Shown: positions 16,013 through 25,206, numbered from the stretch's first letter. The stretch: 64,000 nucleotides of DNA from Cupriavidus sp. U2 (GCF_009663685.2 NZ_RCOG02000019.1:41011-105010); one strand, 5' to 3'. Notes: a model not told the origin generated them from the sequence alone. Translations and numbers: made by a program.

Positions 16013-17014
16013 CTACCCCCTTCGGTGGCGTACCAGCGCGGCCATGGCGGCCGATGCGCCCACCACCAGCGCCGTCGTCAGGATCGGATGGCGGGTGGAG
16101 GCCGTATAGGGACACGATTTCATGGTCCGGCGGTCTCCGGTCCGCTCTATCAGACTGTTGCCGGCGGCGTGCAGCGCGTTGTCGTCGCGCGGCCCCGCCG
16201 GCATGTCGGTCTGCTGGGCGCGGCCCATGAAGCGCCGCATGAAGCGGTCGAACGCGTGCGGCGCGTAGTACGCCGCTGCCGAGTATGCCTTGGCCGATGC
16301 CCCCACGAACAAGTCGCGGCGCGGGTGTTCCGCGGCAAACAGGATCGCCTCGGCGGCCATCGATGGATCGTAGAGCGGCGACGCCTGCCTCGGCTCCACG
16401 TGGAGGAAGTTTTTCGCGTGGGTGACGATGGGCGTATCCATGCCCGCTGCCTTGATCAGCGTGACCGACACCGGCGCCTTTTCCTGCTCGAGTTCCAGCC
16501 GCAGCGTGTCGGTAAAGCCCTTGATCGCATGCTGCGACGCCACATACGCGCTTTGCAGCGGCAGCGGACAGTCGCACGACTCGCTACCCATGTTGATGAT
16601 GGCGCCGCCGTTCTGGCGCAGGTGCGCCACGGCGGCCAGCGATCCGTGCACGACGCCCCAGTAGTTCGTTTCGAAAAGCCGCCGGTGATCTTCGAGCGGC
16701 ACATCGTCGTGGCGGCCGAAGATCGTCACGCCCGCGTTGTTGATCCAGGTATCGAAGCCGCCGAAACGGTCAATGGCCGCCTGCGCGACCGCGGCCACGT
16801 CCTCGTGCTTGCCGACATCGGCCGCGACGGTGATGACTTCGGTGCCGTGTTCGCGAAGTTCCTCGGCCAGTTTCTGCAAGGCATCCTCGCCGCGCGCCAC
16901 CAGCACCAGCCGGGCGCCCAGGGCGGCAGCCTTGCGCGCGGTGATAAGTCCCACGCCGCTCGTGGCGCCCGTCAGCACGATGACCTGCGAGCCAATCTTC
17001 TTCAGCGTCTTCAT
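16013..17014 (-). CDS. SDR-family protein with YxxxQ active site and C-terminal hydrophobic tail
   Basis: A 333-residue SDR. The cofactor motif TGATSGVGLITARKA and NNAGVTIFG are intact, as is the Ser segment INMGSESCDCPLPLQ. The catalytic pair reads SAYVASQHAIKGF, so the family Lys is Gln here; the codon is a clear CAG. About 70 extra residues follow the Rossmann core, ending in a hydrophobic stretch (ILTTALVVGASAAMAALV) that may anchor the protein in the membrane. The closest familiar group is the roughly 330-residue SDRs of Burkholderiales. It is divergent from ligD. The enzyme may have altered or lost activity, or may use a neighbouring residue. Confidence 0.82.
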   Translation of the reverse strand: MKTLKKIGSQVIVLTGATSGVGLITARKAAALGARLVLVARGEDALQKLAEELREHGTEVITVAADVGKHEDVAAVAQAAIDRFGGFDTWINNAGVTIFGRHDDVPLEDHRRLFETNYWGVVHGSLAAVAHLRQNGGAIINMGSESCDCPLPLQSAYVASQHAIKGFTDTLRLELEQEKAPVSVTLIKAAGMDTPIVTHAKNFLHVEPRQASPLYDPSMAAEAILFAAEHPRRDLFVGASAKAYSAAAYYAPHAFDRFMRRFMGRAQQTDMPAGPRDDNALHAAGNSLIERTGDRRTMKSCPYTASTRHPILTTALVVGASAAMAALVRHRRG

Positions 17015-17255
17015 GTTGCCTCTCTAGCTGGGGTGGAATGGATCGGGCCCGAGCCCGTTGCTGCCAATCGCACATCCCGTGCCCGCACGGATGAGCCGCG
17101 TGCGCCGATGTGCACCGCAGCAAGTCCGGTCAGGAATTACAAACCCGGAAACAAACCCGGGAAAAATCCGCCCCCCGTTGTAGGACGGCTCCCGCTTTCG
17201 CACGCGGGGTGCGCTGCATAAGCTGAAATGACTCCACCGCCTCAGATCCAGTCCC

Positions 17256-19961
17256 ATGGCCAAGTCCGCTGCAGCCTCCGCCTCAACAGACGCCCCGCTG
17301 GGCAAGTACCAGCGCAAGCGCGACTTCGCGGCCACGCCGGAACCGAGCGGCAAACAGGCCCCTCGGACCGCGAAGGCCAGCAAGGGCAAGGCCGCCGCCG
17401 GCAACGGCGCCCACGCGTTCGTCATCCAGAAGCACGCGGCGCGCAGGCTGCACTACGACTTCCGGCTGGAACTGGACGGCACGCTCAAGAGCTGGGCCGT
17501 GCCGAAGGGGCCCAGCTACGATCCGGCAGACAAGCGCATGGCCGTGCACGTGGAAGACCATCCGCTCGATTACGCCGATTTCGAGGGGGTCATCCCCGCC
17601 GGCCACTACGGTGCGGGAACGGTGATCGTCTGGGATCGCGGCGAATGGATTCCCGATACGGACCCGGAGGCCGGCTATCGTGACGGCAAGCTCAAGTTCG
17701 AACTGCGCGGTGAAAAGCTGCAGGGCCACTGGACGCTGGTGCGCATGGGCGGCAAGAAGGCGCGCGACGACAACGCCTGGCTGCTGATCAAGGAGCGCGA
17801 CGAGTACGCGCGGCCCGCGTCGGAGTTCGATGTGGTGGAGGCCATGCCCGACAGCGTGCTGGCCGGCACGGCCAAGGCGCCGACGAAAAAGGCCGCTCGC
17901 GGGAAGGACAAGCCCGCCTCGAACAAGACGTCGAAGACGGGCAGCCAAGGCGGCAAGGCCGAGAGCAAGATGCCCGCGCTGCCAGCCGGCGCCAAAAAGG
18001 CCGCCCTGCCCCTGGCACTGGCGCCGCAGCTGGCCACGCTGGTCGACAAGCCGCCCGCCGACCCCAGCCAATGGCAATACGAGATCAAGTTCGACGGCTA
18101 CCGCATCGTGGCGCGCATCGACGGCGCCGATGTACGGCTGTTCACGCGCAATGGCAACGACTGGACCTCGAAGCTGCGCGCGCTCGCGGCCGAGATCGCC
18201 GCACTGGGCTGGCCCGACGGCTGGCTCGACGGCGAAATCGTCGTGGTGGACAAGGACGGTATCACCGACTTCCAGGCGCTGCAGAATGCCTTCGAAACTG
18301 CGCATGCCGAATCGATCCAGTTCTACGTGTTCGACCTGCCCTGGTTTGCCGGGCATGATCTGCGCGCGGTGCCGCTGGCCGAGCGACGGGCCCTGCTCCG
18401 CGAGCTGCTGGCCAGTCACACGCCGGGCCGTGTGCGCTTCAGCGACAACTTCGAAGGCGCGCCGGCCGACATGCTCGATGCAGCGTGCCGCATGAAACTC
18501 GAAGGCATCATCGGCAAGCGCGTGGATGCGCCCTACGTAAGTTCGCGCGCGCCCTCATGGATCAAGCTCAAGTGCCAGAACCGGCAGGAATTCGTGATCG
18601 GCGGCTACACCGACCCCAAGGGCAGCCGCAGCGGGCTGGGATCGCTGCTGCTGGGCGTGCATGATGCCGACGGCAAACTGCGCTATGTCGGCAATGTCGG
18701 CACCGGCTTCGACACGGCCATGCTCGATGCGCTGCGCAAGCAGCTCGAACCGCTGCGCACCGACGACACGCCGTTCGACCCGCTGCCGCGCGGCATCAAG
18801 GGCCATTGGATCAAGCCCCGGCTGGTGGCCGAGGTGACCTTCGGCGCCTGGACCCGCGAAGGCCGCATCCGCCATTCCGTGTTCCACGCCCTGCGCACCG
18901 ACAAGCCGGCGGCCTCGGTCACGCTGGAGGTGCCCGCCAAGGCGGACGCGCCGGGCCGCACGCCCTCGGGAAAGACCGCCATGAAAGTCGCCACGAAGAC
19001 TGCCGCCAAGGCCGCCGTCAGCGCCGCCACCAAGACCACCACGAGTGCGCCCTCCCGAAAGGGAACCAAGGCCGCCATCGGCAATGTCGTGGTCAGCCAT
19101 GCCGACCGCGTGATCGACAAATCCACCGGACTGACCAAGGGCGACCTGGTCGGCTACTACGCCCAGGCCTCCGATCTGATGCTGCCGTTCCTGCGCGGGC
19201 GCCCGCTGGCGCTGGTTCGCGCGCCCTCCGGCATCGACGGCGAGCAGTTCTTCCAGCGCCATGGCGACACGCTGCACCTGAAGGGCGTCAACGCCCTGGA
19301 CCCCGAACTCTGGCCCGGCCATCCGCCCCTGCTGGAGATCACCTCGGCCGCCGCCATCGTCGAAGCGGCGCAGCTGAACGTCGTGGAATTCCACACCTGG
19401 AATGCCAGGGCACGCAACATCGACAAGCCCGACCAGATCGTCTTCGACATCGACCCGGGCGAAGGCGTCAGCTGGCGCGAGATCCAGGAGGCGGCCAGCC
19501 TGGTCAAGGCGCTGCTCGACGCACTGTCGCTGCAGAGCTTCCTGAAAACCAGCGGCGGCAAGGGGCTGCATGTGGTGGTGCCGCTGGCCGCGCGCGCGGG
19601 CTGGGATGCCGTGCGCGACTTCGCGCAGGACGCGGTGACGCACATGGCACGGACGATCCCCGAACGCTTCGTATCAAAGAGCGGTCCGCGCAACCGGGTT
19701 GGCAAGATTTTCATCGATTACCTGCGCAACGGTGTCGGCGCTACCACGGCGGCCGCCTTCTCGGCGCGGGCGCGTCCCGGCCTCGGCGTGTCGATTCCAG
19801 TCAGCTGGGATGAACTGGATGACCTGACGGGCGCCGCGCAATGGACGATCGCCAACGTGGCGAGCCGCCTGGACGAACTGGCGCGCCACGACCCCTGGGC
19901 TGGCCACGACAAGGTTCGCCAGACGCTGACCCAGGCCCGCAGGCAGCTCGACGCCGCCTGA
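17256..19961 (+). CDS. ligD: ATP-dependent DNA ligase D (LigD), three-domain NHEJ ligase
   Basis: A 901-residue multifunctional repair enzyme that trims, fills and seals double-strand breaks with Ku. Domain order is phosphoesterase, ligase, polymerase. The phosphoesterase (about 52-190) has HAARRLHYDFRLE with His60, His66 and Asp68. A Lys/Ala/Gly-rich linker follows. The ligase core (about 250-555) has YEIKFDGYR with the adenylated Lys278 and EGIIGKR. A second Lys/Ala-rich linker (about 560-608) precedes the polymerase (about 612-900), with FDIDPGEGVSW giving metal ligands Asp731 and Asp733. This matches the Pseudomonas-type order. The partner ku is at 22720. Confidence 0.97.
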   Translation: MAKSAAASASTDAPLGKYQRKRDFAATPEPSGKQAPRTAKASKGKAAAGNGAHAFVIQKHAARRLHYDFRLELDGTLKSWAVPKGPSYDPADKRMAVHVEDHPLDYADFEGVIPAGHYGAGTVIVWDRGEWIPDTDPEAGYRDGKLKFELRGEKLQGHWTLVRMGGKKARDDNAWLLIKERDEYARPASEFDVVEAMPDSVLAGTAKAPTKKAARGKDKPASNKTSKTGSQGGKAESKMPALPAGAKKAALPLALAPQLATLVDKPPADPSQWQYEIKFDGYRIVARIDGADVRLFTRNGNDWTSKLRALAAEIAALGWPDGWLDGEIVVVDKDGITDFQALQNAFETAHAESIQFYVFDLPWFAGHDLRAVPLAERRALLRELLASHTPGRVRFSDNFEGAPADMLDAACRMKLEGIIGKRVDAPYVSSRAPSWIKLKCQNRQEFVIGGYTDPKGSRSGLGSLLLGVHDADGKLRYVGNVGTGFDTAMLDALRKQLEPLRTDDTPFDPLPRGIKGHWIKPRLVAEVTFGAWTREGRIRHSVFHALRTDKPAASVTLEVPAKADAPGRTPSGKTAMKVATKTAAKAAVSAATKTTTSAPSRKGTKAAIGNVVVSHADRVIDKSTGLTKGDLVGYYAQASDLMLPFLRGRPLALVRAPSGIDGEQFFQRHGDTLHLKGVNALDPELWPGHPPLLEITSAAAIVEAAQLNVVEFHTWNARARNIDKPDQIVFDIDPGEGVSWREIQEAASLVKALLDALSLQSFLKTSGGKGLHVVVPLAARAGWDAVRDFAQDAVTHMARTIPERFVSKSGPRNRVGKIFIDYLRNGVGATTAAAFSARARPGLGVSIPVSWDELDDLTGAAQWTIANVASRLDELARHDPWAGHDKVRQTLTQARRQLDAA

Positions 19962-20104
19962 AGCGCGGCACACGCATCCCCCACGCCACAACGCCCCTCC
20001 CCTGTCGGCGTCCGTCTGTCAGCCATCGCGCCATGCGCGGCACGGTTCTTGCCACACTGCACCCAGAAGCTGGGCCCGTCGCCGCCCCGGTTGGACTGGA
20101 AACG

Positions 20105-20257
20105 ATGAAACAAGACCCCGATCCCTGGTACTCGAGCGAATTCTGGCAGCGCGCCCTGATCGGCGTGCTGATGCTCGCACTGGCTTATCTGCTGGCTTCC
20201 CCGGCGGACGCACGCGCCGCAGGTATGCGGCTGCACGTCTACGCGCCGGGCGGCTGA
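20105..20257 (+). CDS. Small single-helix membrane peptide (tentative)
   Basis: A 50-residue frame with a polar start (MKQDPDPWYSSEFW), one hydrophobic segment (ALIGVLMLALAYLLA) and a short end. A weak GGA-type ribosome site precedes it. It sits between ligD and the histidine kinase gene. No family is recognised; it may be a real small membrane protein or chance. Confidence 0.35.
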   Translation: MKQDPDPWYSSEFWQRALIGVLMLALAYLLASPADARAAGMRLHVYAPGG

Positions 20258-20454
20258 CATCTGCCGGCCGCGCAACGCATAAATGTCATAAATACAATCG
20301 ATATGGGCGGAATGAAGGTAAAAACTACAATTCAGGATAGGTCTGCGCCACCTCGGGACGCCGGCCGGGGCCGCGCTGTGCCGGTGCGGACCCTGTGCCC
20401 ACCCGTCTTTGCCAATATCAAAGCCAAAGCGGCGTTGTCTGCCGCCCGTCAGCC

Positions 20455-22518
20455 ATGAATGCCACGCCTGCCCACCACCCGACGCGTCGACCGCTCGTCC
20501 TCAATGTCGAGGGCCGCGAGGGGCCGCGCTACGTCAAGAGCCGTATCCTGAACCGTGCGGACTTCGCCGTGCTGGAGGCATCCGACGGCCAGGCCGCGCT
20601 GTCACTGGTTCGCCAGCACGCGCCAGACCTGGTGCTGCTGGCGGGCCCGCTTTCCGACATCGACGGCCTGGACGTATGCCGCCTGATCAAGAGCGATCCG
20701 CAGACGGCCCGGACCATGGTGCTGCTGACCTCGCCCGGCGTGACGGACTCGCATCGCCGCGTGCAGGCGCTGGACGGGGGCGCGGACAGCTTTCTGGTGG
20801 AGCCGGTGGAGCCCGAGGAACTGGTGTCGAACATCAACGCGCTGCTGCGCATGCGCGGCGCCGAGGACGCCTACCGGCGCACCTCGCAGGCGCTGCACGA
20901 GAACGAAGACCTGTTCCGCCAACTGGCCGAGGCCTTCGCCGATGTGGTCTGGATCATCGATCCCGCGGCCAACCGCTTCCTGTTCATGAGCCCGTCCTTC
21001 GAGGCCTTGTGGGGCCGCCCGGCCGATTCGGTCAAGCATGATCCCACCTGCTGGCTGAAGTGGGTGACATCCGACGATCGCGCGCGCCTGGAAGCCGAAT
21101 GGCAGAGCATGCTGCGCGACGGCCGCCTCGATTCGGAATTCCAGCTCGAACGCCCGAACGGCGAAATCCGCGAAGTGCATATGCGGGCGTTCCCGGTACG
21201 CGGCGCCGACGGGCGATGCCTGCGCGTCGCCGGTATCTGCCAGGACGTTACGCGCCACAATCGCGCCGAGCGCACCCTGCATAACGAAGAGCGCCGCAAG
21301 GACGAATTCCTGGCCATGCTGGCGCACGAACTGCGCAATCCGCTGGCGCCGATGCGCAGCGCCGTAGACCTGCTTCAGCAGTTTTCGCCAAGCCGCGAAG
21401 ACATGTTCCGGGCGCGCGACATCATCAGCCGCCAGTTGCATCATCTCACCCGCCTGGTGGACGAACTGCTCGATGTGTCGCGCTTCAACCAGGGCAAGAT
21501 CACCCTGCGCCGCGACCTGGTGGAACTGCGCGGCGCCCTGAACACGGCGGTGGAAACCGTGCGTCCGCTGCTGGAATCGCGCCGCCACACGCTGCGCCTG
21601 GCGCTGCCGGAGCAACCGCTGCCGGTGCGGGGCGATATGGTGCGGCTCACGCAGATCTTTGCCAACCTGCTGCACAACGCGGCCAAGTTCACGCCAGAAG
21701 GCGGCCAGATCGCCGTCGAGGCCACTGCCTCCGATGGCAAGGTCGTGGTGCGCGTGCGCGACAACGGCAACGGCCTGTCGACAGATATGCAGCGGCAACT
21801 CTTCGACCCGCTGGCGCCTGCAGCGGGCGGCGGCGACGCGGACGCACACGGCGCCGCCGAACACGATGACCGGCCGGCTACCGAACGCGAGGCGCCGCAA
21901 ACCGCTCAGCCATCGCGGCAGGCCCAGGCCGAAGACCCGCAGGCGGGCATCACGGACCCCGATGCCTTTGCCGCGCGCGAAGGCGCCGGCATCGGCCTGA
22001 CGCTGGTCCAGAAGCTGGTGACCCTGCACGGCGGACGCATCAGCGCCGAAAGCCCGGGCCGGAACCTTGGCAGTACCTTCATCGTCGAACTGCCAGTGGA
22101 GCCCTGGCAGACCTGGCATCCGACAAGCGGCAAGACCCGCGTGGCCTCCACGGCCGCGCACACGATCATGCTCGTGGATGACAACATCGACGCCCTCGAG
22201 GCCATGACGATGACACTGGAGACGCTGGGCCACACCGTGGTGACCGCGCCCGATGGCCAGAGCGCCATCGCGTGCGCCGCCAGCGTGCGACCGGACGTCG
22301 TCCTGCTGGATCTGGGCATGCCGACCATGGACGGCTTCGAAACCGCCCGGCGGCTGCGCGAGATTCCCGAACTGCGCAATGCCCGGCTGGTGGCGTTGAC
22401 CGGATTCGGCCAGCCCGACGACCGGCGCCGTACCCGCGCCGCCGGCTTCGACATGCATCTGGTGAAGCCAGCGGATCTCAACGCACTGACGCGCCTGCTC
22501 GAGGAACTCGATGCCTGA
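20455..22518 (+). CDS. Hybrid histidine kinase: pseudo-receiver, PAS, HisKA, HATPase, receiver
   Basis: A 687-residue soluble sensor kinase with no membrane segment. The N-terminal receiver-like domain (about 14-132) lacks the phosphorylated Asp: DLVLLAGPLSD has Ala63 where Asp belongs, and the acidic pair is missing. A PAS domain (about 150-268) is followed by HisKA with His291 in FLAMLAHELRNPLAPM. The ATPase domain has NLLHNAAKFTPEGG, DNGNG at 436-440 and GAGIGLTLVQKL. Between the F-box (LFDPL) and that last motif lies an unusual 55-residue polar insert. A full receiver (IMLVDDN, DVVLLDLGMP with Asp619) ends the protein. Start ATG 20455 is preferred over GTG 20395. It lies between ligD and ku; a role in damage or stress signalling is inferred from context only. 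Confidence 0.88.
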   Translation: MNATPAHHPTRRPLVLNVEGREGPRYVKSRILNRADFAVLEASDGQAALSLVRQHAPDLVLLAGPLSDIDGLDVCRLIKSDPQTARTMVLLTSPGVTDSHRRVQALDGGADSFLVEPVEPEELVSNINALLRMRGAEDAYRRTSQALHENEDLFRQLAEAFADVVWIIDPAANRFLFMSPSFEALWGRPADSVKHDPTCWLKWVTSDDRARLEAEWQSMLRDGRLDSEFQLERPNGEIREVHMRAFPVRGADGRCLRVAGICQDVTRHNRAERTLHNEERRKDEFLAMLAHELRNPLAPMRSAVDLLQQFSPSREDMFRARDIISRQLHHLTRLVDELLDVSRFNQGKITLRRDLVELRGALNTAVETVRPLLESRRHTLRLALPEQPLPVRGDMVRLTQIFANLLHNAAKFTPEGGQIAVEATASDGKVVVRVRDNGNGLSTDMQRQLFDPLAPAAGGGDADAHGAAEHDDRPATEREAPQTAQPSRQAQAEDPQAGITDPDAFAAREGAGIGLTLVQKLVTLHGGRISAESPGRNLGSTFIVELPVEPWQTWHPTSGKTRVASTAAHTIMLVDDNIDALEAMTMTLETLGHTVVTAPDGQSAIACAASVRPDVVLLDLGMPTMDGFETARRLREIPELRNARLVALTGFGQPDDRRRTRAAGFDMHLVKPADLNALTRLLEELDA

Positions 22519-22545
22519 GTGGCAAGCGCCCGCACAAGGAACGCA

Positions 22546-22713
22546 ATGCATATCACACCCGAACCGGATATCACGCCACCGAAGCCAGAAACGCCGCCGC
22601 CGGAGCCGCCTGACACGACGCCGGAACCGGTCAACGATCCGCCTCCCGGCGACCTGCCCCCACCACCGCCGCATCGCGCGGGCCTGGCAGCCCCGTGCGG
22701 CCTGGTCGGCTGA
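22546..22713 (+). CDS. Proline-rich small protein of unknown function
   Basis: A 55-residue frame of low complexity: PPKPETPPPEPPDTTPEPV makes up much of it. AAGGA lies five bases before ATG 22546, and the gene ends six bases before ku starts, so it is likely translated with ku. Proline-rich composition suggests an extended, unstructured peptide. No domain is recognised. Confidence 0.5.
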   Translation: MHITPEPDITPPKPETPPPEPPDTTPEPVNDPPPGDLPPPPPHRAGLAAPCGLVG

Positions 22714-22719
22714 CCGGCC

Positions 22720-23814
22720 ATGTCGCGCGCAATCTGGAAAGGCGCCATCAGCTTCGGGCTGGTGAACATCCCCATATCGGTCAAGCCTGCGTCACGCACG
22801 CAGTCGCTCGATCTCGACTTGCTGGACAAGCGCGACATGGCGCCGGTGGGCTATCAGCGCATCAACAAGCACACCGGCAAGCCGGTGGAGCGCGACGATA
22901 TCGTCAAGGGATACGAGTACGAAAAGGACGAGTACGTCGTCCTGACTGACGAGGACTTCCGGCAGGCCAACGTCGAAGCCACCCAGACGGTGGATATCGT
23001 CAGCTTCGTCGATGCCGCCGCGATTCCGCCCTATTTCTTCGACACCCCCTACTACCTGGAGCCGGACAAGCGTGGCGAACGCGGCTATGCACTGCTGCAC
23101 GAAACCATGCGCAAGACCGGACGCGCCGCCCTGGCGCTGGTGGTGCTGCGTAACCGCCAGCATCTGGCGGCGTTGCTGGTCGCCGGCAAGGCGCTGGTAC
23201 TCAACACGATGCGCTTCGCGGACGAAGTGGTGCCAGTGGCCGACCTGAACCTGCCCGGCGGCAAGAAGCACGCCGCCAGCGCCCGCGAAGTGCAGATGGC
23301 CACCAGGCTCGTGGAAGACATGAGCGAGGACTTCCACCCCGAGCAGTACCACGACACCTATCGCGAGGACTTGCTGGCCCGCATTCACGCCCGGGTCAAG
23401 GCCGGCAAGACGCATCTGCTGACGCCTGCCGCCGACGAGACCACCGCGCCCGCCCGCAAGGGTGCCAAGGTGATCGACATGATGGCGCTACTCAAGCAGA
23501 GCCTGGGACAACGGGACAAGCGCGGCGCAGCCGCTGGCGAGACGTCAGCCAACGATGGCGAGCCCGCGGAAGCGGCCCCCGCAGCGCGCAAGAAAACCGT
23601 CAGACGCGGTACGGCGGGCACCCGCAAACCGGGCACCACCGGGCGGCCAGCAGGCACGAAGGCCTCGTCGATGCCGTCTGCCACCGCGCCTGCCACCGCC
23701 AAGCGCAATGCCAGGAGCGCCGCGAGCACCGCAAAGAAAGCCCCCGCGCGCAAAGCGACCGCGAAGAAAACTGTCAAGGCCCCCGCCCGCACCACCGCCC
23801 GCAAGGCCGCCTGA
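22720..23814 (+). CDS. ku: Ku-family DNA end-binding protein
   Basis: A 364-residue bacterial Ku, which forms a ring on broken DNA ends and recruits LigD. It starts MSRAIWKGAISFGLVNIPIS, the classic Ku N-terminus, and includes YEYEKDEYVVLTDEDF and TPYYLEPDKRGERGYALLHE of the core. From about residue 270 to the end it is a Lys/Ala/Arg-rich tail (ATAKKTVKAPARTTARKAA), resembling histone H1-like DNA-binding extensions; this makes it about 80-100 residues longer than minimal Ku. It is co-directional with ligD and the kinase. Confidence 0.96.
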   Translation: MSRAIWKGAISFGLVNIPISVKPASRTQSLDLDLLDKRDMAPVGYQRINKHTGKPVERDDIVKGYEYEKDEYVVLTDEDFRQANVEATQTVDIVSFVDAAAIPPYFFDTPYYLEPDKRGERGYALLHETMRKTGRAALALVVLRNRQHLAALLVAGKALVLNTMRFADEVVPVADLNLPGGKKHAASAREVQMATRLVEDMSEDFHPEQYHDTYREDLLARIHARVKAGKTHLLTPAADETTAPARKGAKVIDMMALLKQSLGQRDKRGAAAGETSANDGEPAEAAPAARKKTVRRGTAGTRKPGTTGRPAGTKASSMPSATAPATAKRNARSAASTAKKAPARKATAKKTVKAPARTTARKAA

Positions 23815-23870
23815 TCCCGGGCGTCCGTGCAGCAGGTCGCCCCCCTCGATACACCCCTGCCCGACGCACA

Positions 23871-23907
23871 CGAAAAAGAGCCGCGACACGTGGGAGAGTC
23901 GCGGCTC
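23871..23907 (-). terminator. Rho-independent terminator of the BON-domain gene
   Basis: Arms GAGCCGCGAC (23878-23887) and GTCGCGGCTC (23898-23907) form a ten-pair stem. Read on the minus strand it is followed by a T run (complement of A at 23873-23877). It lies 75 bases after the BON gene's stop at 23982, and it also separates that transcript from ku. Confidence 0.85.
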
Positions 23908-23981
23908 AGCGCAGTGGCGACCTGGGTCGCCGCGCATCATCAACCGTTACTACCAATCTCGGACGGCAACACCTTCCTGCC

Positions 23982-24446
23982 TCAGCGTGACGACACCTTC
24001 AGGTTGTCCTTCACGGAGTCCACGCCTTCCACCGACTTCACCGTGTCCACGGCCATCTGCTTCTGTTCGGCGCTCGGCACCGAACCGGTCAGGTCCACCA
24101 CCCGATCCTTGGTCTTCACGTGGATGCCGGTGGACTTCAGATCCTTGGTCGCCAGCAGCTTGGTCTTGATCTTGGTTGTGAGGGCCCCGTCCGTCACGGC
24201 CTGCTTGGCATTGTCCGCGCCAGCATCCGTCCTGGAATCAGTGGTGGCCCCGGTCGTGCGGTCACCGTCGGTACGGCCGGCCGTGCCAGACGCATTGTTG
24301 GCAGGGGCGGGGTGCATTGCCGATCCGCTGGTCGTGCTCTTATCGGCAATCTTCATGAAGCCGCCATTGTCGACTGCGTGGGCACCGCCCGCGGCAGCCA
24401 GCGCGGCAATCGTCAGGGCAATGCGAAGCTTGGGTACGATTTTCAT
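23982..24446 (-). CDS. Exported BON-domain protein
   Basis: A 154-residue periplasmic protein. It has a signal peptide (LRIALTIAALAAAGGAHA, cleavage near residue 24), an unstructured Thr/Gly/Asp-rich linker, and a single BON domain from about residue 82: KIKTKLLATKDLKSTGIHVK, then VVDLTGSVPSAEQKQMAVDT. BON domains bind membranes or lipids, as in OsmY/DolP, and are common in envelope stress proteins. AAGGAGAG seven bases upstream fixes the start at 24446. It is divergent from the sigma-54-driven Q/G-rich gene. A stress role is inferred from the family. Confidence 0.88.
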   Translation of the reverse strand: MKIVPKLRIALTIAALAAAGGAHAVDNGGFMKIADKSTTSGSAMHPAPANNASGTAGRTDGDRTTGATTDSRTDAGADNAKQAVTDGALTTKIKTKLLATKDLKSTGIHVKTKDRVVDLTGSVPSAEQKQMAVDTVKSVEGVDSVKDNLKVSSR

Positions 24447-24853
24447 GTGCGCTCTCCTTGTTGCGTTGGAATCGCAGATGGATGATTGCCGGAACCTTGG
24501 GCGGCCGCCTGGCGCTTGTACGGCTGTACGGCTTGCACGGTCACCGGCACCTTGCCCATGACTCTGCAAATAGCGTTCCAAATCCCCTACAAGGACGACA
24601 CGTGGTGTGCCGAGGTCCGTACGGCAGGCCGCTGCCGGAGAGCAGGCGCCCACGTCGGCAGGCAGGCTCGCAGGCCCTGCGACCGTTCCCGCGTGAAAAG
24701 CATGCATGCGTTGTAAATCGCGGCAAAGCGCATGTCTCGCATGGGTTACCTGCGTGCCTGCCAGATGCCATACCCCCGACTTTGGCATTTGGCACGCGGA
24801 TTGCTGCTCTGTCCAATGCGGCAGCCCGCCGCGACTTGGACTTGGAGACAGCA
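24447..24853. other. Intergenic region with sigma-54 promoter
   Basis: These 407 bases between divergent genes hold no supportable gene. The left part must carry the BON gene promoter. The right part has a near-consensus sigma-54 promoter (24789-24805), preceded by short palindromes around 24700-24735 (GCATGCATGC, GCGCATG) that could be enhancer sites. Confidence 0.5.
24789..24805 (+). promoter_or_regulatory. Sigma-54 (RpoN) promoter
   Basis: TTGGCACG (24789-24796), four bases, then TTGCT (24801-24805) matches the -24/-12 consensus YTGGCACGN4TTGCW at every defined position. The GG and GC doublets have exactly ten bases between them. Transcription would start near 24816, 38 bases before the Q/G-rich gene. 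Confidence 0.75.
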
Positions 24854-25105
24854 ATGGGACAGCAGCAAGGTAGCCAATCCGGACAGCAAGGTGGCCAATC
24901 CCAATCGGGACAAAGGCAGCAGGAGCAGCAAGGCGGCCAGCGCGGCAACCAGCAGCAAGGTAGCCAGGATCAGCAACGCCAGCAAGGTGGTGGTCAGATG
25001 GGCAACCAGGACAAGAGCTCGGGCCAGCACCAGCAGCAAAGCGGCACAGGCAGCCAGCAGGGATCGCAGCAAGGCTCCCAGCAGCAGAAGGACCGTCAGC
25101 AGTAA
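24854..25105 (+). CDS. Gln/Gly/Ser-rich low-complexity small protein
   Basis: An 83-residue protein built almost only of Gln, Gly, Ser, Asn and Arg (MGQQQGSQSGQQGGQSQSGQ and similar), with no hydrophobic core and no signal peptide. It is predicted to be disordered. GGAG eight bases before ATG 24854 supports translation. It is driven by a sigma-54 promoter and closed by a strong terminator at 25207. It resembles in composition, but not in motif, KGG-type stress-induced proteins. The function is unknown. Confidence 0.65.
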   Translation: MGQQQGSQSGQQGGQSQSGQRQQEQQGGQRGNQQQGSQDQQRQQGGGQMGNQDKSSGQHQQQSGTGSQQGSQQGSQQQKDRQQ

Positions 25106-25206
25106 TCCTGCCGACTTCCTCTCCTTTCCGGGCCCCGCAGTGACATCTCCACGGTTGTCACACCACGTCTGAAGTCAGGACGCGGCCTCATGGAAGCGGG
25201 ACCCCG

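Noticed and set aside
20602..22674. A 690-codon open frame opposite the histidine kinase
   Set aside because: The kinase on the other strand has all family motifs; this frame has none.
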